Below are positions 24,323 through 31,531 of a stretch of DNA of 50,811 nucleotides, piece by piece. Source of the DNA: an uncultured Clostridia bacterium (GTDB lineage Bacteria > Bacillota > Clostridia > Oscillospirales > Oscillospiraceae); assembly GCA_946547105.1 (NCBI GenBank), contig CAMNOV010000006.1, positions 1 to 50,811 of the forward strand. The letters are read 5' to 3'. A program made the translations under genes and the position numbers. Every line of letters begins with the position of its first letter. Positions within the stretch are counted from its first letter, which is position 1. The notes beneath the pieces were generated by a model. That model ran no database searches. It was not told the DNA's origin and worked only from the letters and a program-made list of their open reading frames with translations.

Positions 24323-25424
24323 GAAAACGCGCAGTCCTCTCTTCCATATCGCCAAGCGCAGCACCCTTCCCTGGTACCGCGCCTGGGCTATCCGCGGCGG
24401 CGCGCTGATCCTGGCGCTGCTCGTCTGCGCTGGCGTGACCGCGCTCCTCACGGGCCAGAACGCGCTGCTGCTCTATGTGACCATGTTCAAGGGCTCCTTC
24501 GGCTCTGCCCGCAAGATCTGGGTCCTGCTGCAGAACATCGCGATGCTGCTGTGCGTGTCGCTGGCCGTCACGCCCGCCTTCAAGATGCGCTGCTGGAACC
24601 TGGGCGGCGAGGGACAGGTGCTCGTCGGAGGCCTGGCCAGCGTGCTGGTGATGACCCTGCTCAGCCCCTACCTCCCCAACTGGCTGCTGATCCTTGCCAT
24701 GCTGGCCGCCAGCGTCCTGGTCGGCGCCGTTTGGGCCGGCATCCCCGCCATTTTCAAGGCCCAGTGGAACACCAACGAGACGCTCTTTACCCTGATGATG
24801 AACTATGTGGCCACGCAGCTCGTCGCCTTCTACATCGCCTACCGCTTCCCGAAGGGGACCGGCACGATGGGCGTGATCAACGGCGACACCCGCGCCGGCT
24901 GGATGCCGTACCTGTTCGGCCAGCAGTATCTGCTGAACATCCTGATCGTCGCGCTGGTGACTGCGCTGCTGTACGCCTATCTGCGCTACTCCAAGCACGG
25001 CTATGAGATCGCCGTCGTCGGCGAGAGCGAGCGCACCGCGCGCTACGTCGGCATCAAGGTCAAACGCGTCATCGTCCGCACGATGCTGCTGTCCGGCGCG
25101 ATCTGCGGCCTGGCCGGCTTCCTGCTGGTCTCCGGCACCGACCACAGCCTGTCCACGACCAGCGCTGGCGGCCGCGGCTTTACCGCCGTCATGGTGTCCT
25201 GGCTGGCCAAATTCAACCCGATCTGGATGATCTTCACCAGCTTCCTGCTGGTCTTCCTGGGCAAGGGCGCCAGCGAGATTGCCAGCCAGTTCCGCCTCAA
25301 CGAATCCTTCGGCGATATTCTGACCGGCATCATTCTCTTCTTCATCATCGGCAGCGAATTCTTCATCCAGTACAAGATCATGCTGACCAAGTCCGCGGAA
25401 AAGGAGGAAAAGGCTCATGATTGA
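24315..25424 (+). CDS. Nucleoside ABC transporter permease 1
   Basis: 369 aa with about nine membrane segments, of the branched-chain/ribose permease family (BPD_transp_2). The diagnostic stretch WNLGGEGQVLVGGLASV lies near residue 95. The ATG at 24315 follows GGAGGTG by 9 bp and overlaps the ATPase gene by 8 bp; the track's earlier TTG start contains this Shine-Dalgarno. It pairs with the next gene as a heterodimeric channel. Confidence 0.92.
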   Translation: MNKKTRSPLFHIAKRSTLPWYRAWAIRGGALILALLVCAGVTALLTGQNALLLYVTMFKGSFGSARKIWVLLQNIAMLLCVSLAVTPAFKMRCWNLGGEGQVLVGGLASVLVMTLLSPYLPNWLLILAMLAASVLVGAVWAGIPAIFKAQWNTNETLFTLMMNYVATQLVAFYIAYRFPKGTGTMGVINGDTRAGWMPYLFGQQYLLNILIVALVTALLYAYLRYSKHGYEIAVVGESERTARYVGIKVKRVIVRTMLLSGAICGLAGFLLVSGTDHSLSTTSAGGRGFTAVMVSWLAKFNPIWMIFTSFLLVFLGKGASEIASQFRLNESFGDILTGIILFFIIGSEFFIQYKIMLTKSAEKEEKAHD

Positions 25425-26412
25425 TCTGCTCGGCTTCCTGCCCCGCGCCATCGTGCAGGGCGTGCCGCTGCTCTTCGGCAGCACCGGCGAGACCCTGACC
25501 GAAAAATCCGGCAACCTGAACCTCGGTATCCCCGGCATTATGTACGTCGGCGGCATCAGCGGCGTCATCGGCGCCTTCTTCTATGAACAGGCCACCGTTT
25601 CCGCCGGCACCTTCCAGCCGCTGCCCGGCGTGCTGATCCCGCTGCTGTGCTCGATGGCCGGCTCGCTGCTGATGGGTCTGCTCTATTGCTTTCTGACCGT
25701 CACGCTGCGCGCCAACCAGAACGTCTCCGGCCTGGCGCTGACTACCTTCGGCGTCGGCATCGGCAACTTCTTCGGCGGCTCGCTGCCCCGCATCGCCAAC
25801 AGCAGCCTGCCCTCCGTCATCCTCACCAACACCGGCAACGCCTTCCGCACCACGCTGAGCGGCTCTTCCAGCCCCTCGGCGCTGGAGACGCTGTTCCTCT
25901 CCTACGGCTTCCTGGTCTATCTGGCCCTGGCCGTCTCGCTGGCCGCCGCCTATATCCTCCGCAGGACCCGCGTCGGCCTGCACCTGCGGGCGGTCGGTGA
26001 AAACCCGAACACCGCCGACGCGGCCGGCATCAACGTCACCCGCTATAAGTATCTCGCCACCTGCATCGGCAGTATGATCGCCGGTCTCGGCGGCCTGTAC
26101 TTCATCATGGACTACTCCGGCGGCATCTGGTCGAACGACGCTTTCGGCGACCGCGGCTGGCTGGCGATCGCACTGGTCATCTTCACCGTCTGGAAGCCCG
26201 ACCTCGGCGTGCTGGCCTCCTTCCTCTTCGGTGGCCTGTACATCCTCAGCGTCCGCAGCTCCAGCAGCATGACCATGGCGACCAAGGAGCTCTACAAAAT
26301 GATCCCCTACGTCGTCACGATCGTCGTGCTGATCTTTACAAGCCTGCGCAACAAGCGCGAGGATCAGCCGCCCGCCTCGCTGGGCCTGGCCTACTTCCGC
26401 GAAGAGCGGTAA
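25417..26412 (+). CDS. Nucleoside ABC transporter permease 2
   Basis: 331 aa with eight or nine membrane segments. The family motif EKSGNLNLGIPGIMYVGG is at about residue 28, and LRAVGENPNTADAAGINV near 190. It overlaps permease 1 by 8 bp with GGAGG upstream. It completes the riboswitch-controlled importer and is followed by a terminator. Confidence 0.92.
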   Translation: MIDLLGFLPRAIVQGVPLLFGSTGETLTEKSGNLNLGIPGIMYVGGISGVIGAFFYEQATVSAGTFQPLPGVLIPLLCSMAGSLLMGLLYCFLTVTLRANQNVSGLALTTFGVGIGNFFGGSLPRIANSSLPSVILTNTGNAFRTTLSGSSSPSALETLFLSYGFLVYLALAVSLAAAYILRRTRVGLHLRAVGENPNTADAAGINVTRYKYLATCIGSMIAGLGGLYFIMDYSGGIWSNDAFGDRGWLAIALVIFTVWKPDLGVLASFLFGGLYILSVRSSSSMTMATKELYKMIPYVVTIVVLIFTSLRNKREDQPPASLGLAYFREER

Positions 26413-26416
26413 ATCA

Positions 26417-26450
26417 AAAACTCCGGGACAACTCGTCCCGGAGTTTTTTC
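26417..26450 (+). terminator. Terminator of the nucleoside importer operon
   Basis: ACTCCGGGAC/GTCCCGGAGT around a 5-nt loop, with a T run. Confidence 0.9.
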
Positions 26451-26458
26451 TTCCTATG

Positions 26459-26489
26459 AAAACTCCCCGGATTTCTCCGGGGAGTTTTT
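26459..26489 (-). terminator. Terminator of the convergent membrane-protein gene
   Basis: AAACTCCCCGGA/TCCGGGGAGTTT around a 4-nt loop. It lies 3 bp after the stop of the minus-strand gene and is T-rich on either strand. Confidence 0.85.
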
Positions 26490-26491
26490 GT

Positions 26492-27331
26492 TTACAGCTT
26501 TTCGATGCCGCCGTCCGGCACTTCCTTCGCCTTTTCTTCGGCCAGGGTTTCCGCCAGGGTCTTTTCCCGCAGCTTTTTCAGCAGGATGAAATCCGACAGG
26601 GCGAGCATCATGCCCGCCGCGAAAAAGACGATCTGCCGGCCCATGCTGCGGCTGTCCGCCAGGACGGTCAGACTCATGAACACACCGAACTGCAGCCAGA
26701 ACAGCGTCTGCTTCATCTGCACCTGCCCATAGGCAAAGCCGGCCAGGCGGAAGAAGGCCAGCAGCAGCGTGCTGACGGCCAGCACCTCGATCAGAAAGGC
26801 CCAGATCACGCTGTTGATGGCGTTGTCCATATAATCAAAAACCAGCCACAGCGAAAACATCAGGATCGGCGCCAGACCGAGCAGGCAGATCAGGTTCCTG
26901 CTGCGGGATTTGATCTCCCGGTTGGCCGCGCCCAGATACAGCGGGAAGCAGATCCCGCTTACGATCGCAAGCCCGCCGAGCAGGCGAAGCATGACGACCT
27001 GCTTTTCCACCTCGCTGCCGCGGATGATCAGCACGCCGCCGAGCATCATGATCGCGCCGACCAGCCAGCGCAGGAAGGCATAGAACCGGCCCTCGTTTTT
27101 CAGCGACGTAAAGTCCTCGGGCAGGACCGCCAGCTTCAGCAGCTGCGCGATGCGGCGGCGAAGGACCCAGGCCACGACCAGGATAAAGACCGGAACGATG
27201 ACATTAAAAATGCTTGCGCCGCACAGGCCTTTTTCGTCAAACGCCAGCTGCAGCTGCAGCCAGCGGACAAACACGCCGAAGGCGCCGGCCGCCAGCACAA
27301 ATACTGTATTCTCCAATGCTTTGTTGTGCAT
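26492..27331 (-). CDS. Polytopic membrane protein, unknown function
   Basis: 279 aa, not recognised. Seven or eight hydrophobic segments are evenly spread, the first at residues 10-25 and the last ending near residue 250. Short charged loops separate them and the tail is charged (EKTLAETLAEEKAKEVPDGG). No transporter or enzyme motif was found. The ATG at 27331 is preferred over the TTG at 27337; neither has a good Shine-Dalgarno. It is transcribed alone, divergent from the SpoIID-type gene. Confidence 0.72.
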   Translation of the reverse strand: MHNKALENTVFVLAAGAFGVFVRWLQLQLAFDEKGLCGASIFNVIVPVFILVVAWVLRRRIAQLLKLAVLPEDFTSLKNEGRFYAFLRWLVGAIMMLGGVLIIRGSEVEKQVVMLRLLGGLAIVSGICFPLYLGAANREIKSRSRNLICLLGLAPILMFSLWLVFDYMDNAINSVIWAFLIEVLAVSTLLLAFFRLAGFAYGQVQMKQTLFWLQFGVFMSLTVLADSRSMGRQIVFFAAGMMLALSDFILLKKLREKTLAETLAEEKAKEVPDGGIEKL

Positions 27332-27426
27332 ATTCAAACGCCCGTTTCCATACCATGAATTAGCAAGCCACAGAGCCTGTTTGTTTATTTTACCTTTCTT
27401 TCACCGATTCGTCAAGGGAGGGCGCC

Positions 27427-28425
27427 ATGAAGAAAACGATTTTGCTGTCCCTGCTGGCGATCCTGCTGTCTCTGTTTCTGCCGCTGCCCGCGCCGCGCGC
27501 CGTTTCGGGCGCGATCCCGTCGGCCGCCGCGGCCCCATATCCCGTCGCTCCCTGCCCGGCGGCGCCCTCGGCCGCTCCGGCCGTGCCGAAGCTGCCGGAG
27601 CGTATCCGGCTGCTGAGCGGCGGACAGACGCTGGAGCTGCCGCTGGAGGACTATCTCTGCGGCGTGGTGGCGGCCGAGATGCCCGCTTCCTTTCCCGAAG
27701 AGGCGCTGAAGGCGCAGGCCGTGGCGGCCAGGAGCTTCACCTGCAGCGGCGCCTCGGCGCACAAGCACGGCGAAGCCTCCGTCTGCGCCGACCCCGGCTG
27801 CTGCCAGGCCTGGCTGAGCGAGGAGGCGCAGCGCGAGCGCTGGGGCGGCGACTATGAAGCCAACGCGCGGCGCGTCCGCGAAGCCGTGGAGGCCACGGCC
27901 GGGCAGATCCTCTGCTACGGCAGCGCGCCCGTGTTCGCCGCCTTTCATTCCTCCTCCGCCGGCGCCACCGAGGACTGCGGCGCCGTCTGGAACCCACGGC
28001 CCTATCTCGTCAGCGTGTCCAGCCCGGAGACGGCGGAGGACGTGCCGAATTACGTCAGCACCGTCCGCTGCTGGCCGACCGATTTCCGGGATACGCTGCT
28101 GTCGCTCCGGCCGGAGGCAGATTTCTCCGGCCCGCTCGGCGGATGGATCGGCGAGCTGCGCCGGGACGACAGCGGGCGCGTATCGGAAGCGATCCTCGGC
28201 GGCGTGTCCTTCAGCGGCACCGAGCTGCGGCGGCTGTTTTCGCTGCGCTCCACCGCCTTTGAGCTGGCGCTCTCGGACGGCCTGTTCGTCTTTACCGTGA
28301 CCGGCTTCGGCCACGGGGTGGGCATGAGCCAGTACGGCGCCAAGGTCATGGCCGAACAGGGCGCGGATTATGCCGAGATCCTCGCGCACTATTATACGGG
28401 AACCGAGTTAGTTTTTAGTTCTTAG
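27427..28425 (+). CDS. spoIID: SpoIID/LytB-type peptidoglycan lytic protein
   Basis: 332 aa. A signal/anchor segment (residues 5-22) and an Ala/Pro-rich linker precede a SpoIID domain. The landmarks are LPLEDYLCGVVAAEMPASFP (with the catalytic glutamate), EALKAQAVAARSF, and the C-terminal GFGHGVGMSQYGAKVMAEQG. In sporulating Firmicutes SpoIID is a transglycosylase that drives engulfment with SpoIIP and SpoIIM. Length and layout fit SpoIID, but LytB-like paralogues exist, so the symbol is tentative. The last codons and stop are formed by a heptad repeat array. Confidence 0.8.
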   Translation: MKKTILLSLLAILLSLFLPLPAPRAVSGAIPSAAAAPYPVAPCPAAPSAAPAVPKLPERIRLLSGGQTLELPLEDYLCGVVAAEMPASFPEEALKAQAVAARSFTCSGASAHKHGEASVCADPGCCQAWLSEEAQRERWGGDYEANARRVREAVEATAGQILCYGSAPVFAAFHSSSAGATEDCGAVWNPRPYLVSVSSPETAEDVPNYVSTVRCWPTDFRDTLLSLRPEADFSGPLGGWIGELRRDDSGRVSEAILGGVSFSGTELRRLFSLRSTAFELALSDGLFVFTVTGFGHGVGMSQYGAKVMAEQGADYAEILAHYYTGTELVFSS

Positions 28426-28438
28426 TTTTCAGTTTTAG
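28404..28438 (+). repeat. Heptad repeat array, TTTTTAG type, overlapping the spoIID-type stop
   Basis: Units end in AG: GAGTTAG, TTTTTAG, TTCTTAG, TTTTCAG, TTTTAG. The stop codon TAG at 28423-28425 belongs to the TTCTTAG unit. Confidence 0.85.
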
Positions 28439-28440
28439 AA

Positions 28441-28468
28441 ATGGCCGGGCGGAAATCCGCCCGGCCAT
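28441..28468. terminator. Hairpin between convergent spoIID-type gene and folA
   Basis: A perfect 13-bp inverted repeat (ATGGCCGGGCGGA and its complement) with almost no loop. It is flanked on both sides by T-rich heptad arrays in inverted orientation, so it could stop transcription from either side. Confidence 0.7.
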
Positions 28469-28479
28469 ACATTATGGTG

Positions 28480-28507
28480 CTAAAAACTAAACGCTGAAAA
28501 CTAAAAA
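28480..28507 (-). repeat. Heptad repeat array, TTTTTAG type, overlapping the folA stop
   Basis: On the minus strand: TTTTTAG, TTTTCAG, CGTTTAG, TTTTTAG. The first unit contains the folA stop TAG (28501-28503). Confidence 0.85.
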
Positions 28508-28992
28508 CTATTTTCTGCCCGCTCGTAGGTGCAGAACTGATAGCGCAGGCCATCCTCCTCCAGCCAGGGGCCGCTTTCCGTGCAGACCCAGGCGGGATCC
28601 TCGTCCAGATTGGGGAAAAAACTGTCCGAGTGGGGAGTCAGGTCGATTTTTGTAATAAAAACGCGGTCTGTGTGGGGAAAGAATTGCCGATAGATGCTCG
28701 CCCCGCCGATGACCAGGCAGCGCTCGTATTCCGCGGCCGCGGCCAGCGCCTCCTCCGTGGAGTGCACGACGCGCGCGCCGGGGATCTCGAGTTTCTGCCG
28801 GGTGACGACCAGATTGTCCCTGCCTTTGAGCGGCTTGCCGCCGGGGAAATCCCCCAGCGTCCGGCGGCCGACGATCACCGCCGCGCCTTTCGTTACTTCG
28901 CGGAAGTGGGCGCGGTCGGCCTTGAGCACCACGGGCTGGGTGCCGCCGTCACCGATGCCCCAGTCGGCATAGACCGCAACGATCGCGTCCAT
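28501..28992 (-). CDS. folA: Dihydrofolate reductase
   Basis: 163 aa. DHFR regenerates tetrahydrofolate from the dihydrofolate made by ThyA. Visible motifs are IVAVYADWGIG at the N-terminus, AAVIVGRRTLGDFPGG with the NADPH-binding GR(R)T, and CLVIGGASIYRQFFP (GGxxIY). ATG at 28992 is used; a GTG at 28998 overlaps the thyA stop as GTGA and could be the true start. The final residues NSF and the stop are encoded by a heptad unit. Confidence 0.94.
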   Translation of the reverse strand: MDAIVAVYADWGIGDGGTQPVVLKADRAHFREVTKGAAVIVGRRTLGDFPGGKPLKGRDNLVVTRQKLEIPGARVVHSTEEALAAAAEYERCLVIGGASIYRQFFPHTDRVFITKIDLTPHSDSFFPNLDEDPAWVCTESGPWLEEDGLRYQFCTYERAENSF

Positions 28993-28994
28993 GC

Positions 28995-29825
28995 TCACAC
29001 CGCCACGGGGATCTTCCCGTTAAATTCGGAGTACTGATAATTCTCCATCTTGAAGCTGTCGCGGGTGAACTTGTAGAAGTCGTCCACGCTCGGGTCGATG
29101 ATGAACTTCGGCGCCGGCTTGGGCTCGTTCTTGATGATCTCCTCGATGGCGGGGATGTGCCGGTCGTAGATGTGGCAGTCGGCGATGACGTGCACGAACT
29201 CGCCGGGCTCAAAGCCGGTGACCTGGGCGATCATCATTGTCAGCGCGGAATACTGCACCACGTTCCAGTTGTTGGCGGCCAGCATGTCCTGGCTGCGCTG
29301 GTTGAGGATGGCGTTGAGCTTGTTGCCGCTGACGTTGAAGGTCATCGAATAGGCGCAGGGATAGAGCGCCATCTCGCTCAGATCGGCGAAGGTGTAGATA
29401 TTGGTCATGATGCGGCGGGAGGCGGGATTGTGCTTGAGATCCCAAAGCACCTTGTCCACCTGGTCCATGTCGCCCTCGGGATAATGGTGCTTCACGCCCA
29501 GCTGATAGCCGTAGGCCTTGCCGATGGAGCCGTTTTCGTCGGCCCAGGCGTCCCAGACGCGGGTGCGCAGCTCGTGGACGTTGTTGCTCTTGGCCTGCCA
29601 GATCCACAGCAGCTCGTCGATGGCGGACTTCCAGAAAGTGCGGCGGATGGTGAGGATGGGGAATTCCTCGGCCAGGTTATAGCGGTTGACCACGCCGAAC
29701 TTCTTGACGGTGTGCGCGGGAGTCCCGTCCTCCCAGCGGGGACGTACCTCGCGGTCGGTATCCCAGACGCCGTTTTCCAGTATATCTTTGCAGTTTTGGA
29801 TGAATATTTCGTCTGCTCTGCTCAT
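28995..29825 (-). CDS. thyA: Thymidylate synthase
   Basis: 276 aa. ThyA methylates dUMP to dTMP using methylenetetrahydrofolate. The catalytic cysteine lies in MALYPCAYSMTFNV. The usual neighbour of that cysteine is His (PCH); here it is Ala, as in a divergent clostridial subgroup. QRSQDMLAANNWNVVQYSAL provides the Arg/Ser and Asn nucleotide contacts and HIYDRHI the C-terminal motif. The start at 29825 follows GGGAGGAAT; the track's extra five codons are that Shine-Dalgarno. It is in an operon with folA, overlapping. Confidence 0.94.
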   Translation of the reverse strand: MSRADEIFIQNCKDILENGVWDTDREVRPRWEDGTPAHTVKKFGVVNRYNLAEEFPILTIRRTFWKSAIDELLWIWQAKSNNVHELRTRVWDAWADENGSIGKAYGYQLGVKHHYPEGDMDQVDKVLWDLKHNPASRRIMTNIYTFADLSEMALYPCAYSMTFNVSGNKLNAILNQRSQDMLAANNWNVVQYSALTMMIAQVTGFEPGEFVHVIADCHIYDRHIPAIEEIIKNEPKPAPKFIIDPSVDDFYKFTRDSFKMENYQYSEFNGKIPVAV

Positions 29826-29866
29826 TTTTATTCCTCCCACAGCGGTTTTTTGAATCGTACTTGATT

Positions 29867-29895
29867 ATTCTAACATAGTCCCCCTTTAAAGTAAA
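29867..29895 (-). promoter_or_regulatory. thyA-folA promoter
   Basis: On the minus strand: TTTACT (29895-29890), a 17-bp spacer and TAGAAT (29872-29867), about 40 bp before the thyA start. Confidence 0.7.
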
Positions 29896-29952
29896 CAAAA
29901 ATCACTTCACCGCCCCTTGTCCATCAGAATACGATGGCTTGAGGTGATGCGA

Positions 29953-30804
29953 GTGAAACTTGCCATACTCGGCGGAGACCGCCGCGCGGTGCTGCTGGCC
30001 GGGCTGCTGCTGCGCGACGGGCAGCGCCTGCAGAGCTTTGCGCTGGAAAAGGCGGAGCTGCCAGAGGAGATCCCGTGCGCGGAGCATCTGCAGGCGGCGG
30101 TCTACGGCGCGGACGCGGTGATCCTTCCCCTGCCCGTGGAAAAGGGCGGGCTGCTGAACGCGCCCTATGCCCGCCTGCCCTACCGGACGGAGGAAGTCAT
30201 GGACGCGCTGTGGCCGGGGCAGATCGTGTTCGGCGGGATGTTTTCGGAGCGGCTGCGGCAGCAGGCCGTCTCACAGGGGCTGCAGTCGGTGGACTGGATG
30301 CGGCGGCCCGGCTTTGTGATCGGCAACGCCGCGCTGACGGCGGAGGGCGCCGTCGGCCTGCTGCTGCAGGAGAGCGAGCGCAGCCTGTCCGGCAGCCGCG
30401 TTCTGGTGAGCGGCTTCGGCCGGATCGGCCGGATGCTTGCACACAAACTGAAGGCGCTGGGCGCGGCCGTGACGGTAGCCGCCCGGCGGGAGGAGAGCCG
30501 CGCGGAGGCGGAGGCGCTGGGCTATGCGGCCCTGCCCTTCGAGACGCTCAGCGGCGCTTTTGATTTTGTGGTCAACACCGTGCCGGAGCGCGTGCTGAAC
30601 GAGGGCTTTCTCTGCTGCCTGCCGGAGACGGCGCTGCTGCTGGAGCTTGCCTCGCCGCCCGGCGGCTATGACCGGAACCTGGCGGAAAATCTCGGGCTGC
30701 GCTGCCTGGCTGCGCCCGGACTGCCGGGCAGAAGCGCGCCGCTGGCCGCGGCGGAGCTGCTGCGGCGGGAATTTTACCGGGCGATGAAGGAGGAACGGGA
30801 ATGA
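29953..30804 (+). CDS. dpaA: Dipicolinate synthase subunit A
   Basis: 283 aa (SpoVFA). With DpaB it makes dipicolinic acid in the mother cell for export into the spore core. It has an N-terminal Rossmann start (KLAILGGDRRAVLLAGLL), a characteristic YRTEEVMDALWPGQIVFGG region, and a second NAD(P)-binding motif VLVSGFGRIGRMLAHKL at about residue 150. GTG at 29953 is chosen because GAGGTG lies 6 bp upstream; ATG at 29947 abuts that Shine-Dalgarno. No clear sigma-K promoter could be assigned. Confidence 0.92.
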   Translation: MKLAILGGDRRAVLLAGLLLRDGQRLQSFALEKAELPEEIPCAEHLQAAVYGADAVILPLPVEKGGLLNAPYARLPYRTEEVMDALWPGQIVFGGMFSERLRQQAVSQGLQSVDWMRRPGFVIGNAALTAEGAVGLLLQESERSLSGSRVLVSGFGRIGRMLAHKLKALGAAVTVAARREESRAEAEALGYAALPFETLSGAFDFVVNTVPERVLNEGFLCCLPETALLLELASPPGGYDRNLAENLGLRCLAAPGLPGRSAPLAAAELLRREFYRAMKEERE

Positions 30805-31379
30805 AGAAAAAACTGGGGCTTGCGCTCTGCGGCTCCTACTGTACGTACGAAACGCTGTTCGATGCGGCGGAAAAGCTGACGGCGGACTATGAGCTGATCC
30901 CCATCATGAGCGAGACGGCCGCCCGCACGGACAGCCGCTTCGGCACGGCGGCGGAGCATCTGCGCCGCCTGGAGGCGCTGACGGGGAGAAGGCCGGTGAC
31001 GAGTATCGCGGAGGCGGAGCCTCTCGGCCCGAAGGAGCCGCTGGACGCCCTGCTGATCGCGCCCTGCACCGGCAATACCCTGGCAAAGCTTGCCCGCGGC
31101 GTCACGGATACCTGTGTGACCATGGCGGCCAAGGCCCATCTGCGAAATGAAAAACCCCTGGTGATCGCCTTTTCCACCAACGACGGGCTCAGCGGCTCGG
31201 CGGAGAACGTCGCGCGGCTGCTGAACCGCAAGAACGTCTACTTCGTGCCCTTCCGGCAGGACGACCCCGTGAAAAAGCCCTGTTCTCTTCAGGCGGACTT
31301 TTCCCTGCTGGGGGAGACCGTGGCCGCGGCGCTGGAGGGAAAACAGCTGCAGCCGATTCTCGCGCCAGCGAGGGCCTGA
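30801..31379 (+). CDS. dpaB: Dipicolinate synthase subunit B
   Basis: 192 aa (SpoVFB), a flavoprotein of the Dfp/UbiX fold. Motifs are GLALCGSYCTYE at the N-terminus, DALLIAPCTGNTLAKLARGVTD near residue 85, and KPLVIAFSTNDGLSGSAENV. It overlaps dpaA by ATGA. In Bacillus the pair continues into asd-dapG-dapA; here a terminator follows at once, so dpaAB stands apart from lysine-pathway genes. Confidence 0.93.
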   Translation: MKKKLGLALCGSYCTYETLFDAAEKLTADYELIPIMSETAARTDSRFGTAAEHLRRLEALTGRRPVTSIAEAEPLGPKEPLDALLIAPCTGNTLAKLARGVTDTCVTMAAKAHLRNEKPLVIAFSTNDGLSGSAENVARLLNRKNVYFVPFRQDDPVKKPCSLQADFSLLGETVAAALEGKQLQPILAPARA

Positions 31380-31381
31380 TC

Positions 31382-31420
31382 AAAGAAAACCTTGAGCGCA
31401 GACTCAAGGTTTTCTTTTTC
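31382..31420 (+). terminator. dpaAB terminator
   Basis: A 15-bp perfect stem AAAGAAAACCTTGAG/CTCAAGGTTTTCTTT around 6 nt, with a T run. Confidence 0.9.
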
Positions 31421-31464
31421 TCTTATCTGGCTACTATATTTATATTTAGATCTTCCGAATGTTG

Positions 31465-31493
31465 TTGCAAACAGGCTGGTATTTTGCTATAAT
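31465..31493 (+). promoter_or_regulatory. dnaA promoter
   Basis: TTGCAA (31465-31470), a 17-bp spacer and a perfect TATAAT (31488-31493), 38 bp before dnaA. No clear DnaA boxes lie in this upstream gap. Confidence 0.85.
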
Positions 31494-31531
31494 GAGTAGG
31501 ATAAGGAAACTATCGCCAAAGAGGTGTTTTT

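Noticed and set aside
21203-24451. 1082-aa minus-strand ORF spanning the riboswitch and nucleoside importer genes
   Set aside because: A shadow of the strongly biased BMP and ATPase genes. It has a Val/Gly/Asp-rich composition, no start signal, and crosses a clear aptamer.
28404-28507. CRISPR-like short repeats
   Set aside because: Units are 7 bp, directly adjacent without spacers, and no cas genes are present.
29890-29952. Sigma-K promoter for dpaAB
   Set aside because: The CATC...AATA sequence has wrong spacing for CATAnnnTA and no AC-type -35 at the right distance.
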